A stretch of DNA of 14,168 bases from NCBI GenBank assembly GCA_015233755.1, contig JADFXA010000032.1:1-14168 (forward strand), written 5' to 3'. Each line of letters begins with the position of its first letter. Positions within the stretch are counted from its first letter, which is position 1. The DNA comes from Desulfamplus sp. Its GTDB lineage: Bacteria; Desulfobacterota; Desulfobacteria; Desulfobacterales; Desulfobacteraceae. The translations under genes were made by a program, and so were the position numbers. The notes under the pieces were generated by a model. It did not search any database, was not told where the DNA came from, and worked only from the letters and a program-made list of their open reading frames with translations. This document shows, piece after piece, positions 7,723-14,168 of the stretch.

Positions 7723-9300
7723 ATGGAAACCTTATTTTCAATCAAAGAAGCAAGTGAATGGGCAACAAAACATCTTGGGAAAAACGTTACTACCTCTAAC
7801 ATTTCTTATCTTATACAATATGGTAGAGTGAAAAAAATTGGGAATAATGGAACAACACAAATTTCAAAACAAGAGTTAATTGATTACTATAAATCTTATA
7901 ATGACAAACGAGAAATTTCTTGGAAAAACCAATTAGGTGAAGATTTAAATTGGGCTTTATCATTTGAACAATACAAAGAATCTGAAACAACAAAGCATGT
8001 CCACAGGCTGCATCCTTATAAAGGTAAATTTATTCCGCAACTTGTAGAATATTTTTTAGACACACATGTAGATAATTTCAAAAAAGAGAGCTATTTCTCA
8101 AAGGGAGATATTATTCTTGACCCTTTTTCTGGGAGTGGAACATCAATTGTTCAATCATGCGAATTAGGAATGCACTCTATAGGCGTTGATGTCTCAGCTT
8201 TTAATACGCTGATTGGAAACTGTAAAATTACAAAATACGATTTAGCAGAAGTTCAATCAGAAGGTTATCGAATAACAAAATTACTTGAAAAGTTCCTTTT
8301 AAATTCACATACAACTGAATTTGAGGATAGGTTATTAAAAGAGCTTTATAAGTTTAACAACGATTACTTTCCTGTTCCAGATTACAAATACAGGGTTAAA
8401 CAAGGGGAAATTGACGAAGATAAGTATGGAGCAGAAAAAGAAAAAATGTTTCTTCCCATATTTAACAGACTTATCAAAGAGTATGATATTAAACTAAGAC
8501 AAGATAACGCGGAAAATTTTTTGGATAAATGGTATTCTCATCATGTAAGAGATGAAATTAGATTTGTCTTTGAGGAAATTAAAAAAATAAAAAACTCTGA
8601 TACAAAAAAAATCCTTAATATTATACTAAGTCGGACTATTCGTTCATGCAGAGCCACAACCCACGCTGATTTAGCAACCCTAAAAGAACCCATTACCTCA
8701 ACTTATTACTGTGCTAAACATGGCAAAATATGCAAACCACTCTTCTCAATCTTAAAATGGTGGAAAACATATACTAAGGACACTATTAATCGTCTTATTC
8801 AATTTGACAAATTAAGAACTCAAACTTTTCATATATGTCTTAGCGGAGATAGTAGAACAATAAATATATTAAATGAGATTGAAAAGATAAATCCCACATT
8901 TTCTCAAAAGGTAAAAGATCAGAAAATTAAAGGGATTTTTTCAAGTCCCCCTTATGTTGGATTGATTAACTATCACGAACAACATGCTTATGCTTATGAT
9001 CTCTTTGGGTTTGATAGAAAAGATGATTTAGAAATAGGATCGCTTTATAAAGGACAAGGCAAAGAGGCAAAAGAGAGTTATGTTCAAGGTATCACAGATG
9101 TCTTAAATAACTGTAAAAAATTTTTGGTAGAAGATTATGAGATTTTTCTTGTAGCAAATGACAAATACAATTTATATCCCACTATTGCTGAAAATTCAGG
9201 AATGCAAATTGTCAATCAATATAAGCGACCAGTATTAAATCGCACTGAAAAAGATAAAGGTGCGTATTCAGAAATTATTTTCCATTTAAGGAAAAAATAA
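7723..9300 (+). CDS. DNA methyltransferase with N-terminal helix-turn-helix, probably N4-cytosine type
   Basis: A 525-residue AdoMet-dependent enzyme, probable modification partner of the downstream endonuclease. Residues 3-60 look like an excisionase/MerR-type helix-turn-helix ('FSIKEASEWATKHLG', then 'TTSNISYLIQYGRVKKIG' and ISKQELIDYY). A conserved 'HRLHPYKGKFIPQLVEYFL' segment precedes motif I, DPFSGSGTS (133-141). The catalytic motif IV SSPPY is at 407-411, followed by 'YHEQHAYAYDLFGF'. SPPY is typical of N4-cytosine enzymes but does not exclude N6-adenine. Motif I comes before motif IV with about 265 residues between them, an alpha-like order with the recognition region inside. The tail KRPVLNRT with a final strand is common in this superfamily. 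The gene is very AT-rich (12 of 60 G+C at 8581-8640). AAGAGA at 7712-7717 serves as ribosome binding site. Its TAA shares one base with the next ATG. Confidence 0.88.
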   Translation: METLFSIKEASEWATKHLGKNVTTSNISYLIQYGRVKKIGNNGTTQISKQELIDYYKSYNDKREISWKNQLGEDLNWALSFEQYKESETTKHVHRLHPYKGKFIPQLVEYFLDTHVDNFKKESYFSKGDIILDPFSGSGTSIVQSCELGMHSIGVDVSAFNTLIGNCKITKYDLAEVQSEGYRITKLLEKFLLNSHTTEFEDRLLKELYKFNNDYFPVPDYKYRVKQGEIDEDKYGAEKEKMFLPIFNRLIKEYDIKLRQDNAENFLDKWYSHHVRDEIRFVFEEIKKIKNSDTKKILNIILSRTIRSCRATTHADLATLKEPITSTYYCAKHGKICKPLFSILKWWKTYTKDTINRLIQFDKLRTQTFHICLSGDSRTINILNEIEKINPTFSQKVKDQKIKGIFSSPPYVGLINYHEQHAYAYDLFGFDRKDDLEIGSLYKGQGKEAKESYVQGITDVLNNCKKFLVEDYEIFLVANDKYNLYPTIAENSGMQIVNQYKRPVLNRTEKDKGAYSEIIFHLRKK

Positions 9301-10079
9301 TGGCATTAACCCAAGAGCAAATTAACCGTGTTGAGAATGTTTTACGCGATAGTCTAAGAAATAAGTTCCAAAATTATAATCCAGAACCAGCATCTATGCC
9401 ATTTCACACAAGGTTACTTGGCAGAGATAGAATGGCTTTGTTCTCCTTTATCCATTCTATGAATACAAATTTTGGAACAACTATTTTTGAACCTGTTGCA
9501 TTAGCACTTGCTTCATCTACTTTTGTAAGTGCTTTATCTCAACAGGTAGCAGGAAAACAGATATCATCTGAGGCACATAGGGTTATTCAAAATATAATTG
9601 ATGGATTAACAACAGCAAATCAACTTCCAAATAAACCAAATGAAATTGATGCTATCAGAGCAGTTTGCAGACAAGGTGAAATGAAAAATGTCAAGCTGAC
9701 CAAAGTAGATATTAAACTTACGGCTCAAGATGGAACAATCTACTTATTTGATTTGAAGACTGCAAAACCTAATGCTGGTGGTTTTAAAGAATTTAAGCGG
9801 ACACTCTTAGAATGGGTTGCCGCAGCATTGGCAATAAATCCAAATGAAAATATTCAATCGTTCATTGCAATTCCATATAACCCTTATGATCCCAAACCAT
9901 ACAGCAGATGGACTATAAGAGGAATGTTAGATTTAGATAATGAGTTAAAAGTTGCAAATGAATTTTGGGATTTCATTGGAGGTGAAGGAGCTTATCAAAG
10001 CTTACTTGATATTTTTGAAAGAATCGGAATTGAGTTACGACCAGAAATAGACAATTACTTTAAAAGATATAATCATTAA
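9300..10079 (+). CDS. TdeIII/MjaII-family type II restriction endonuclease
   Basis: A 259-residue nuclease that I recognise, from memory, as the TdeIII family, which includes MjaII, a GGNCC enzyme of Methanocaldococcus. Family-like blocks are 'SLRNKFQNYNPEPASMPFHT' with RLLGRDRMALFSFIHS near the N-terminus, 'FKEFKRTLLEWVAAAL', and 'AIPYNPYDPKPYSRWT' with FWDFIGGEG toward the end. A PD-(D/E)XK-type site is visible as D137 (TKVD), D151 and K153 (FDLK), with the usual spacing. The expected product cuts double-stranded DNA at an unmethylated site, likely GGNCC. The start is set by AAGGA at 9288-9292, seven bases upstream and inside the methylase gene. The ATAATG overlap makes its translation dependent on, and later than, the methylase, a sensible order for a toxic nuclease. 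A sampled line (9721-9780) has 24 of 60 G+C, higher than sampled lines in the methylases. Confidence 0.82.
   Translation: MALTQEQINRVENVLRDSLRNKFQNYNPEPASMPFHTRLLGRDRMALFSFIHSMNTNFGTTIFEPVALALASSTFVSALSQQVAGKQISSEAHRVIQNIIDGLTTANQLPNKPNEIDAIRAVCRQGEMKNVKLTKVDIKLTAQDGTIYLFDLKTAKPNAGGFKEFKRTLLEWVAAALAINPNENIQSFIAIPYNPYDPKPYSRWTIRGMLDLDNELKVANEFWDFIGGEGAYQSLLDIFERIGIELRPEIDNYFKRYNH
10070..10079 (+). repeat. Right copy of the 10-base direct repeat
   Basis: TAATCATTAA, identical to 6783-6792, spans the last codons and stop of the endonuclease gene. It is followed 13 bases later by the start of the twin-Gate membrane protein. Confidence 0.3.
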
Positions 10080-10092
10080 TTAAAGGCAGATA

Positions 10093-11076
10093 ATGAACAT
10101 TCGTTTTAAAAATGGCATAATATCAGGGATAAAAAGAGGATTATCAGGTTATCTGTGGCTCTTAAAAATCCTCACTCCAATATCATTTGGCACAGCACTT
10201 CTTGTCTATTCAGGTTGGCTGTATAAGATAGATTTTCTAATAGAGCCGGTAATGGGAATTATCTCCCTGCCCGCATCTGCTGCATTGCCTCTGATAATAG
10301 GAATGTTTACAGGGATTTATGGTGCTATTGGTGCAATGGCAGCTCTTCCGCTGACTGTTGATCAGATGACGCTTATTGCTATATTTTTACTAATATCTCA
10401 CAACCTCATACAAGAGAGCATTGTTCAGGGACAATCTGGCTTAAATCCTCTTATTGCAGCGGCTTTTAGGCTTATGGCATCATTTGTTGTAACCGCTATT
10501 GTAGCTATTATCATAGACCCTGAACATAGTGAATCAGCTGTAGTATCTGTTGATAGCCTCCATAAGACCATCCCTTTTATCGAAATGCTTAAAAACTGGC
10601 TTATTGACTTTATACCGCTTTCAGTTAAAATTTTCACAATTATCATGCCGTTAATGGTTGTTATGGAGTTGATGAAAGCATTTGATCTTATACGACACAT
10701 AGTGAAAACAATCTCTCCTATACTCTCAATTATGGGACTTAGCCGATCAACTGGAGTGTTGTGGCTTACTGCCGCTTGCTTTGGTCTTGCATACGGCGCG
10801 GCTCTAATTGTTGATGAGACAAAAAATAACACATTTGAAAAAGATGAGCTTATACGCCTTCACCTATCAATTGGCATAAATCACGCCATTATTGAAGACC
10901 CTGCTCTATTTTTACCACTTGGAATTGCCCCTTTTTGGCTCTGGATTCCACGTCTTTTAGCCGCTATCTTAATCATTTATTTAATTAATTTTATTAATCT
11001 TGTCAGAAAACTCAATGCTGATAGGAAGAAACCCCATGCTGATAGAACTTGCCATAAAAAACTTTGCAATCATTGA
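10093..11076 (+). CDS. Twin-Gate (nucleoside recognition-like) inner-membrane protein
   Basis: A 327-residue polytopic membrane protein with roughly eight hydrophobic segments. It appears to contain two related halves of the Gate (nucleoside recognition) type found in SpmA/SpmB, FeoB and nucleoside transporters. Each half carries a polar His/Glu motif in a membrane context: SHNLIQES (H103, E108) in the first and NHAIIEDP (H264, E268) in the second. Each motif is followed by a PL and an arginine-containing hydrophobic helix. A basic cytoplasmic tail follows residue 305. The substrate is unknown: family members have been linked to nucleosides, metal ions or spore maturation, none of which the context supports directly. 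AAAGG at 10082-10086 precedes the start. Its end overlaps recN by 41 bases in another frame, so the two are probably co-translated. Confidence 0.8.
   Translation: MNIRFKNGIISGIKRGLSGYLWLLKILTPISFGTALLVYSGWLYKIDFLIEPVMGIISLPASAALPLIIGMFTGIYGAIGAMAALPLTVDQMTLIAIFLLISHNLIQESIVQGQSGLNPLIAAAFRLMASFVVTAIVAIIIDPEHSESAVVSVDSLHKTIPFIEMLKNWLIDFIPLSVKIFTIIMPLMVVMELMKAFDLIRHIVKTISPILSIMGLSRSTGVLWLTAACFGLAYGAALIVDETKNNTFEKDELIRLHLSIGINHAIIEDPALFLPLGIAPFWLWIPRLLAAILIIYLINFINLVRKLNADRKKPHADRTCHKKLCNH
11023..11028 (+). promoter_or_regulatory. Ribosome binding site that selects the recN start
   Basis: AGGAAG lies seven bases before the ATG at 11036. In the same frame, TTG at 11000 and ATG at 11015 are further possible starts but lack such a site. 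The ATG at 11036 also begins with MLIELAIKNFAIID, the usual RecN N-terminus. Confidence 0.7.
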
Positions 11077-12874
11077 TGACATCAAAATCTCCTTTTCAAA
11101 AGGGCTTTCTATATTAACTGGGGAGACGGGTGCTGGAAAATCAATTATCATTGAAGCTGTTAACCTCCTTCTTGGTGGTCGTGCTTCTGCTGATCTTGTC
11201 AGGTCTGGAGAAAAACATGCTGAACTTGAAGCGCTTTTTTTGATCGAACCCAATTCAGCTCCTGCCCGCATAATGAAAGAGTATGATTTTAACCCTTTAG
11301 AAGGCCTTAAAATACGCCGGATTATCAGCCTAAACGGAAGACACAAAATATTTATCAACTCTCAAAAATCAACCATACAGACCCTAAAACTTGTAACAGA
11401 AAATCTTGCATCAATATCAAGTCAACATGCGCATCAAGGGCTATTAAACGAAGAGAACCATCTTGATATTATTGACACCTTTGCAGGAACGTGGGCAGAT
11501 AGAAAGGAAATTCAAACTATCTACAACGAGCTTGTTCCTCTGGTGAAAGAGATTAGTAGTCTTAAATCCAACATTGACAAGATAAAAGAGGAGAATGAAC
11601 TTTTAAGATTTCAAATAGATGAAATTGAGAAGGCTGATATAAAACCTCAAGAAGATGAAACTCTTGAGATGGAGAAAAACAGGCTTAAAAATGGCTCTCA
11701 GATTTATTCGATAATTCAGTCTGGTATGAATGATATATACTCTAAAGATGGTTCAGTTTTAGAGAAACTTGGTTCCATTAAGGCAGATTTTGAAAAGTAT
11801 AGCCAAATTGATAAAGGACTTGGTCGGAGTGCTCAAACCCTTAGCCGAGCGATGGTTGAGCTGGAAGATTTAACAGATGAATTAAGAAAGATGTCAGATA
11901 ATATTGACCTTGATCCTGACTCTTTAGAGCATACTCAAGCTCGTCTTGATCTAATACAAAGACTTAAGAGAAAATATGGCGGCATTGGTATTGGCAGCAC
12001 AAGTGTTTGTTCTCTTGATGAGCTGTTTAAACGCCTTAAATCAATGAAAGAGACAATAGCAGAGACAGACAATATTGCTGAACGTATTGAAAAGATGGAA
12101 AAACAGGCTTCTCTTTTATCTGCAAAGATTGGAGAAAAAGCCATTATGCTTTCCAAGAAGCGTTCAGATGCTGCAACAAAACTTGCTCATCTTGCTGAAA
12201 ATGAGCTAAGAGAACTTGAGATGGTTAATACTAAATTTGATGTTCTCGTTGATCAGACAATTATAGCTGGTAAAAACGCTAATAGTTATCCACAAATTGA
12301 GCTGTCTTCTGGCTCTATTTATCCTCCTCAATTAGAGCTATGTTCTGACACTACTCATATTCAAATTGAGCTATCTTCTGATAAAACTATATCAAATCTG
12401 CTCTCTGTGCATGGAATGAAAATATACCCAACAGGTATTGATCGCGTATCGTTTTTGATGGCACCAAATCTCGGTGAGCCGCCAAAACCTCTTAACCGGA
12501 TAGCTTCAGGCGGTGAACTATCACGAGTTGTCCTTGCATTAAAGGCAGTTCTTTCTGCAAATGAGTCTCAAGGGACATTGGTATTTGATGAGGTTGATGC
12601 GGGAATTGGAGGGAGAACTTCTGATAAAGTGGGGATTAAACTTAAAAAATTATCTGAAAAATATCAAGTTATCTGTATTACACATCTTGCTCAGATTGCA
12701 AAACATGGAACTACACATTACAAAATTGAGAAAAAGGTGGTTAATAATCGGACTTCTACTGTTATCACACCTCTTCTTGGACATGAAGAGCGAATAGGTG
12801 AACTTGCAAGAATGATGGGTGGCTCAAGCATCTCACAAGCAACTCTTGATCATGCGGCAGAGATGTTAAGTTAA
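11036..12874 (+). CDS. recN: DNA repair ATPase RecN
   Basis: A 612-residue cytoplasmic SMC-like ATPase that acts in recombinational repair of double-strand breaks. Walker A GETGAGKS is at 29-36. The middle is helical and coiled-coil-like, including the 'LLRFQIDEIEKADI' block. The ABC signature SGGELS is at 491-496 and Walker B VFDEVDAGIGG has D518/E519, followed by ITHLAQIAKH. It is longer than E. coli RecN (553) largely because of an insert of about 40 residues at 410-455. That insert carries three degenerate repeats just before 'PTGIDRVSFLMAPNLGEPPK', where the family normally resumes. The chosen start overlaps the membrane gene by 41 bases. The ten bases ATGCTGATAG occur at both 11015 and 11036, in frame and 21 bases apart, suggesting a small local duplication of the start region. 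I see no SOS-box-like operator, but the overlap means any promoter would lie inside the upstream gene. Confidence 0.93.
   Translation: MLIELAIKNFAIIDDIKISFSKGLSILTGETGAGKSIIIEAVNLLLGGRASADLVRSGEKHAELEALFLIEPNSAPARIMKEYDFNPLEGLKIRRIISLNGRHKIFINSQKSTIQTLKLVTENLASISSQHAHQGLLNEENHLDIIDTFAGTWADRKEIQTIYNELVPLVKEISSLKSNIDKIKEENELLRFQIDEIEKADIKPQEDETLEMEKNRLKNGSQIYSIIQSGMNDIYSKDGSVLEKLGSIKADFEKYSQIDKGLGRSAQTLSRAMVELEDLTDELRKMSDNIDLDPDSLEHTQARLDLIQRLKRKYGGIGIGSTSVCSLDELFKRLKSMKETIAETDNIAERIEKMEKQASLLSAKIGEKAIMLSKKRSDAATKLAHLAENELRELEMVNTKFDVLVDQTIIAGKNANSYPQIELSSGSIYPPQLELCSDTTHIQIELSSDKTISNLLSVHGMKIYPTGIDRVSFLMAPNLGEPPKPLNRIASGGELSRVVLALKAVLSANESQGTLVFDEVDAGIGGRTSDKVGIKLKKLSEKYQVICITHLAQIAKHGTTHYKIEKKVVNNRTSTVITPLLGHEERIGELARMMGGSSISQATLDHAAEMLS
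12290..12388 (+). repeat. Three degenerate 11-12-codon repeats inside recN
   Basis: The units start at 12293, 12329 and 12362 (periods 36 and 33 bases) and encode QIELSSG, QLELCSD and QIELSSD. The base pattern is roughly CAAATTGAGCTATCTTCTGA. The array lies in an insert relative to ordinary RecN, at residues 419-451 counted from the ATG at 11036. Confidence 0.75.
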
Positions 12875-12938
12875 TCGTTTTTATTCAAATTATAGGCTAT
12901 AAATTAAAATTTGTAATTGTTTAGAGTTTTCTACTCGC

Positions 12939-13733
12939 ATGAAAAAAAGGGAAAATAGAGATTACATGAAAAATAGCGACAAATATTTAAAGAGCAGCTC
13001 TTTTAAAATAATAGCAATCATACCGTCAAGATATGGCTCAAAAAGATTTGAAGGTAAACCCCTTGCAAATGTTGCAAGAAAGCCAATGATACAAAGAGTC
13101 TATGAGCAAGCCCTTAAAGCAGAAAATATTGAAACAGTTCTTGTAGCAACTGATGATCAAAGAATATTCAAAGCGGTTGAAGAGTTTGGTGGAAAGGCAA
13201 TTCTCACAAAATCATCGCTTAGATCAGGTACAGATAGGGTATCACAGGCTGCAACTCTTTTGGGGCTCTCCCCTGATGATATTGTGGTAAATATTCAAGG
13301 GGATCAACCTATTTTCAACCCTCTTTGCATTAACCAGATGGTTGCCCCATTTAAAACAGATCCAGACCTTTTTATGTCAACTCTTGCCTGTAAAATAACC
13401 AACCCACGTGAGATAACAGACCCAAAAGATGTTAAAGTTGTTATGGATAAAAATGGCTGCGCCTTATATTTTTCAAGATCACAAATTCCATTTCCACGAG
13501 ATGGAGGAGAGGTCTGTTATTATAAACATCTTGGGTTTTACGCCTACAGAAAGTCATTTCTTGATGTTGTTGCTTCACTTGATGAAGGTTATCTTGAAAA
13601 TATTGAAAAACTTGAGCAGCTAAGAGTTCTTGAGAATGGATATAAAATTCGTGTGGTAATCACTGAACATGACTCACCAGAGGTTGATATTCCTGAAGAT
13701 ATTGAACGTATTGAAAATCAGATAATAGGATGA
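12939..13733 (+). CDS. kdsB: 3-deoxy-manno-octulosonate cytidylyltransferase (CMP-KDO synthetase)
   Basis: A 264-residue cytoplasmic enzyme that activates KDO with CTP to CMP-KDO for the inner core of lipopolysaccharide. The nucleotide-binding loop 'IIAIIPSRYGSKRFEGKPLA' is at 24-43. A second motif is 'LRSGTDRVSQA', and VNIQGDQP (117-124) supplies the metal-binding aspartate D122. 'FSRSQIPFPRDG' with 'YYKHLGFYAYRKSFL' form the sugar-binding part, and VDIPEDIERI (D250) closes the site. E. coli KdsB has 248 residues. The extra N-terminal stretch here is lysine- and serine-rich. The start is uncertain: ATG 12939 has no good ribosome binding site, while ATG 12966 has a weak GAG five bases upstream and would give 255 residues. 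The gene lies 64 bases after recN and points toward an ABC exporter gene on the other strand. Confidence 0.93.
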   Translation: MKKRENRDYMKNSDKYLKSSSFKIIAIIPSRYGSKRFEGKPLANVARKPMIQRVYEQALKAENIETVLVATDDQRIFKAVEEFGGKAILTKSSLRSGTDRVSQAATLLGLSPDDIVVNIQGDQPIFNPLCINQMVAPFKTDPDLFMSTLACKITNPREITDPKDVKVVMDKNGCALYFSRSQIPFPRDGGEVCYYKHLGFYAYRKSFLDVVASLDEGYLENIEKLEQLRVLENGYKIRVVITEHDSPEVDIPEDIERIENQIIG

Positions 13734-13754
13734 CATTCAAATTTTTCAGAAACT

Positions 13755-14168
13755 CTATTTAACTGAATGGAGTTTAAAGTAGAATCCCTTAAGATTCATA
13801 AGCATATCATGGTTTCCGAACTCAATAACTTTGCCATCTTTAAGAACAATTATTTTATCCGCAGTCATTGCGGATCTTAATCGGTGGGCAATAGTTATTG
13901 ATGTTCGGTTTTCTCTTAATTTTGCTGTGGCAATCCTTATTTTCTCTTCAGATTCTGTATCAACATAAGATGTAGCTTCATCAAATATTATTAAATCAGG
14001 GTGGTGGGCAAATGCTCTTGCAATTGATATTAATTGACGCTCACCACTTGAAAGAGAAGCACCTCCCTCAGAAATTAGCGTATTAACGCCATTTGGCATA
14101 TGGTCAACAATTGACTTTAGATATGATAGCTCAAGTATTTCATCTAATTGCGCATCTGTAAAGCTGCG
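13755..14168 (-). CDS. C-terminal part of an exporter-type ABC transporter ATP-binding domain
   Basis: The minus-strand frame is open from the window end to the TAG at 13757-13755 and gives 137 residues; the true start lies beyond 14168. The ATG at 14099 is internal, because the frame continues upstream with plausible ABC sequence (FTDAQLDEILEL). Visible parts are the segment MPNGVNTLISEGGASLS (conserved positions 'G..T.I.EGG..LS'), the signature LSSGERQ in place of LSGGQ, Walker B 'LIIFDEATSYVD' and the H-loop IAHRL. Then come the exporter ending 'ADKIIVLKDGKVIEFGNHDML' and a short tail. This ending is typical of MsbA/MdlB-like half-exporters whose membrane domain comes first. Given kdsB next door, a lipid or polysaccharide export role is conceivable but not shown. 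It converges with kdsB with a 21-base gap. Confidence 0.88.
   Translation of the reverse strand, partial: RSFTDAQLDEILELSYLKSIVDHMPNGVNTLISEGGASLSSGERQLISIARAFAHHPDLIIFDEATSYVDTESEEKIRIATAKLRENRTSITIAHRLRSAMTADKIIVLKDGKVIEFGNHDMLMNLKGFYFKLHSVK

Noticed and set aside
6290..10079. The block as a BREX, DISARM or type I/III restriction system
   Set aside because: No helicase, PglZ-like, HsdS-like or translocase gene is present; all parts fit a type II layout plus one extra methylase.
10425..10832. Open frame of 135 codons on the minus strand inside the twin-Gate gene
   Set aside because: Antisense to a clear membrane protein; serine/isoleucine-rich shadow sequence with no recognisable domain.
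11000..11035. Longer RecN start at TTG 11000 or ATG 11015
   Set aside because: The ATG at 11036 has an AGGAAG seven bases upstream and matches the normal RecN N-terminus; the extra residues have no family counterpart.
13750..13775. Inverted repeat AAACTC/GAGTTT between kdsB and the ABC gene as a bidirectional terminator
   Set aside because: The stem is only six pairs with a 14-base loop and lies partly inside the ABC coding end; too weak to annotate.

Overview
The window looks like chromosomal DNA of a Gram-negative, AT-rich bacterium. CMP-KDO synthetase implies lipopolysaccharide. The protein style, with a REC-GGDEF response regulator behind a hybrid-kinase tail, an E. coli-type LivKHMGF set and a twin-Gate protein beside recN, suggests a Desulfobacterota (deltaproteobacterial, Desulfobacteraceae-like) genome. 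That placement is an inference from protein character, not from a marker gene.

Layout: (1) 1-1156, signalling: the last 52 residues of a protein that resembles a hybrid histidine kinase tail, then a complete, apparently active diguanylate cyclase response regulator. (2) 1157-1408, an AT-rich spacer with a near-consensus sigma70 promoter. (3) 1409-6279, a full branched-chain amino acid ABC importer (livK, livH, livM, livG, livF); livK is separated from livH by two overlapping, mutually exclusive hairpins. (4) 6290-10079, a restriction-modification block: an unrecognised 161-residue protein, a Dam/D12-class adenine methylase, an unusual SPPY methyltransferase with an N-terminal helix-turn-helix, and a TdeIII/MjaII-type restriction endonuclease whose start overlaps the methylase stop by one base. 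(5) 10093-12874, a twin-Gate membrane protein overlapping recN by 41 bases. (6) 12939-13733 kdsB, convergent with (7) the C-terminal part of an exporter-type ABC ATPase on the minus strand, cut by the window end.

From livH to recN ten genes lie on one strand, with no gap above 45 bases and no visible terminator, so the restriction-modification block sits in what could be one transcript between a nutrient importer and a DNA repair gene. The block has features of an acquired cassette: the two methylase genes are locally very AT-rich, and a 10-base direct repeat (TAATCATTAA) lies just before the adenine methylase and at the end of the endonuclease gene. The most likely reading is a type II system of GGNCC-like specificity joined to a second, possibly GATC-type methylase. 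The methylases plus small protein are the least conventional part of the window. I see no tRNA, rRNA, CRISPR array, insertion sequence or replication origin, and no stretch over 300 bases without a gene.
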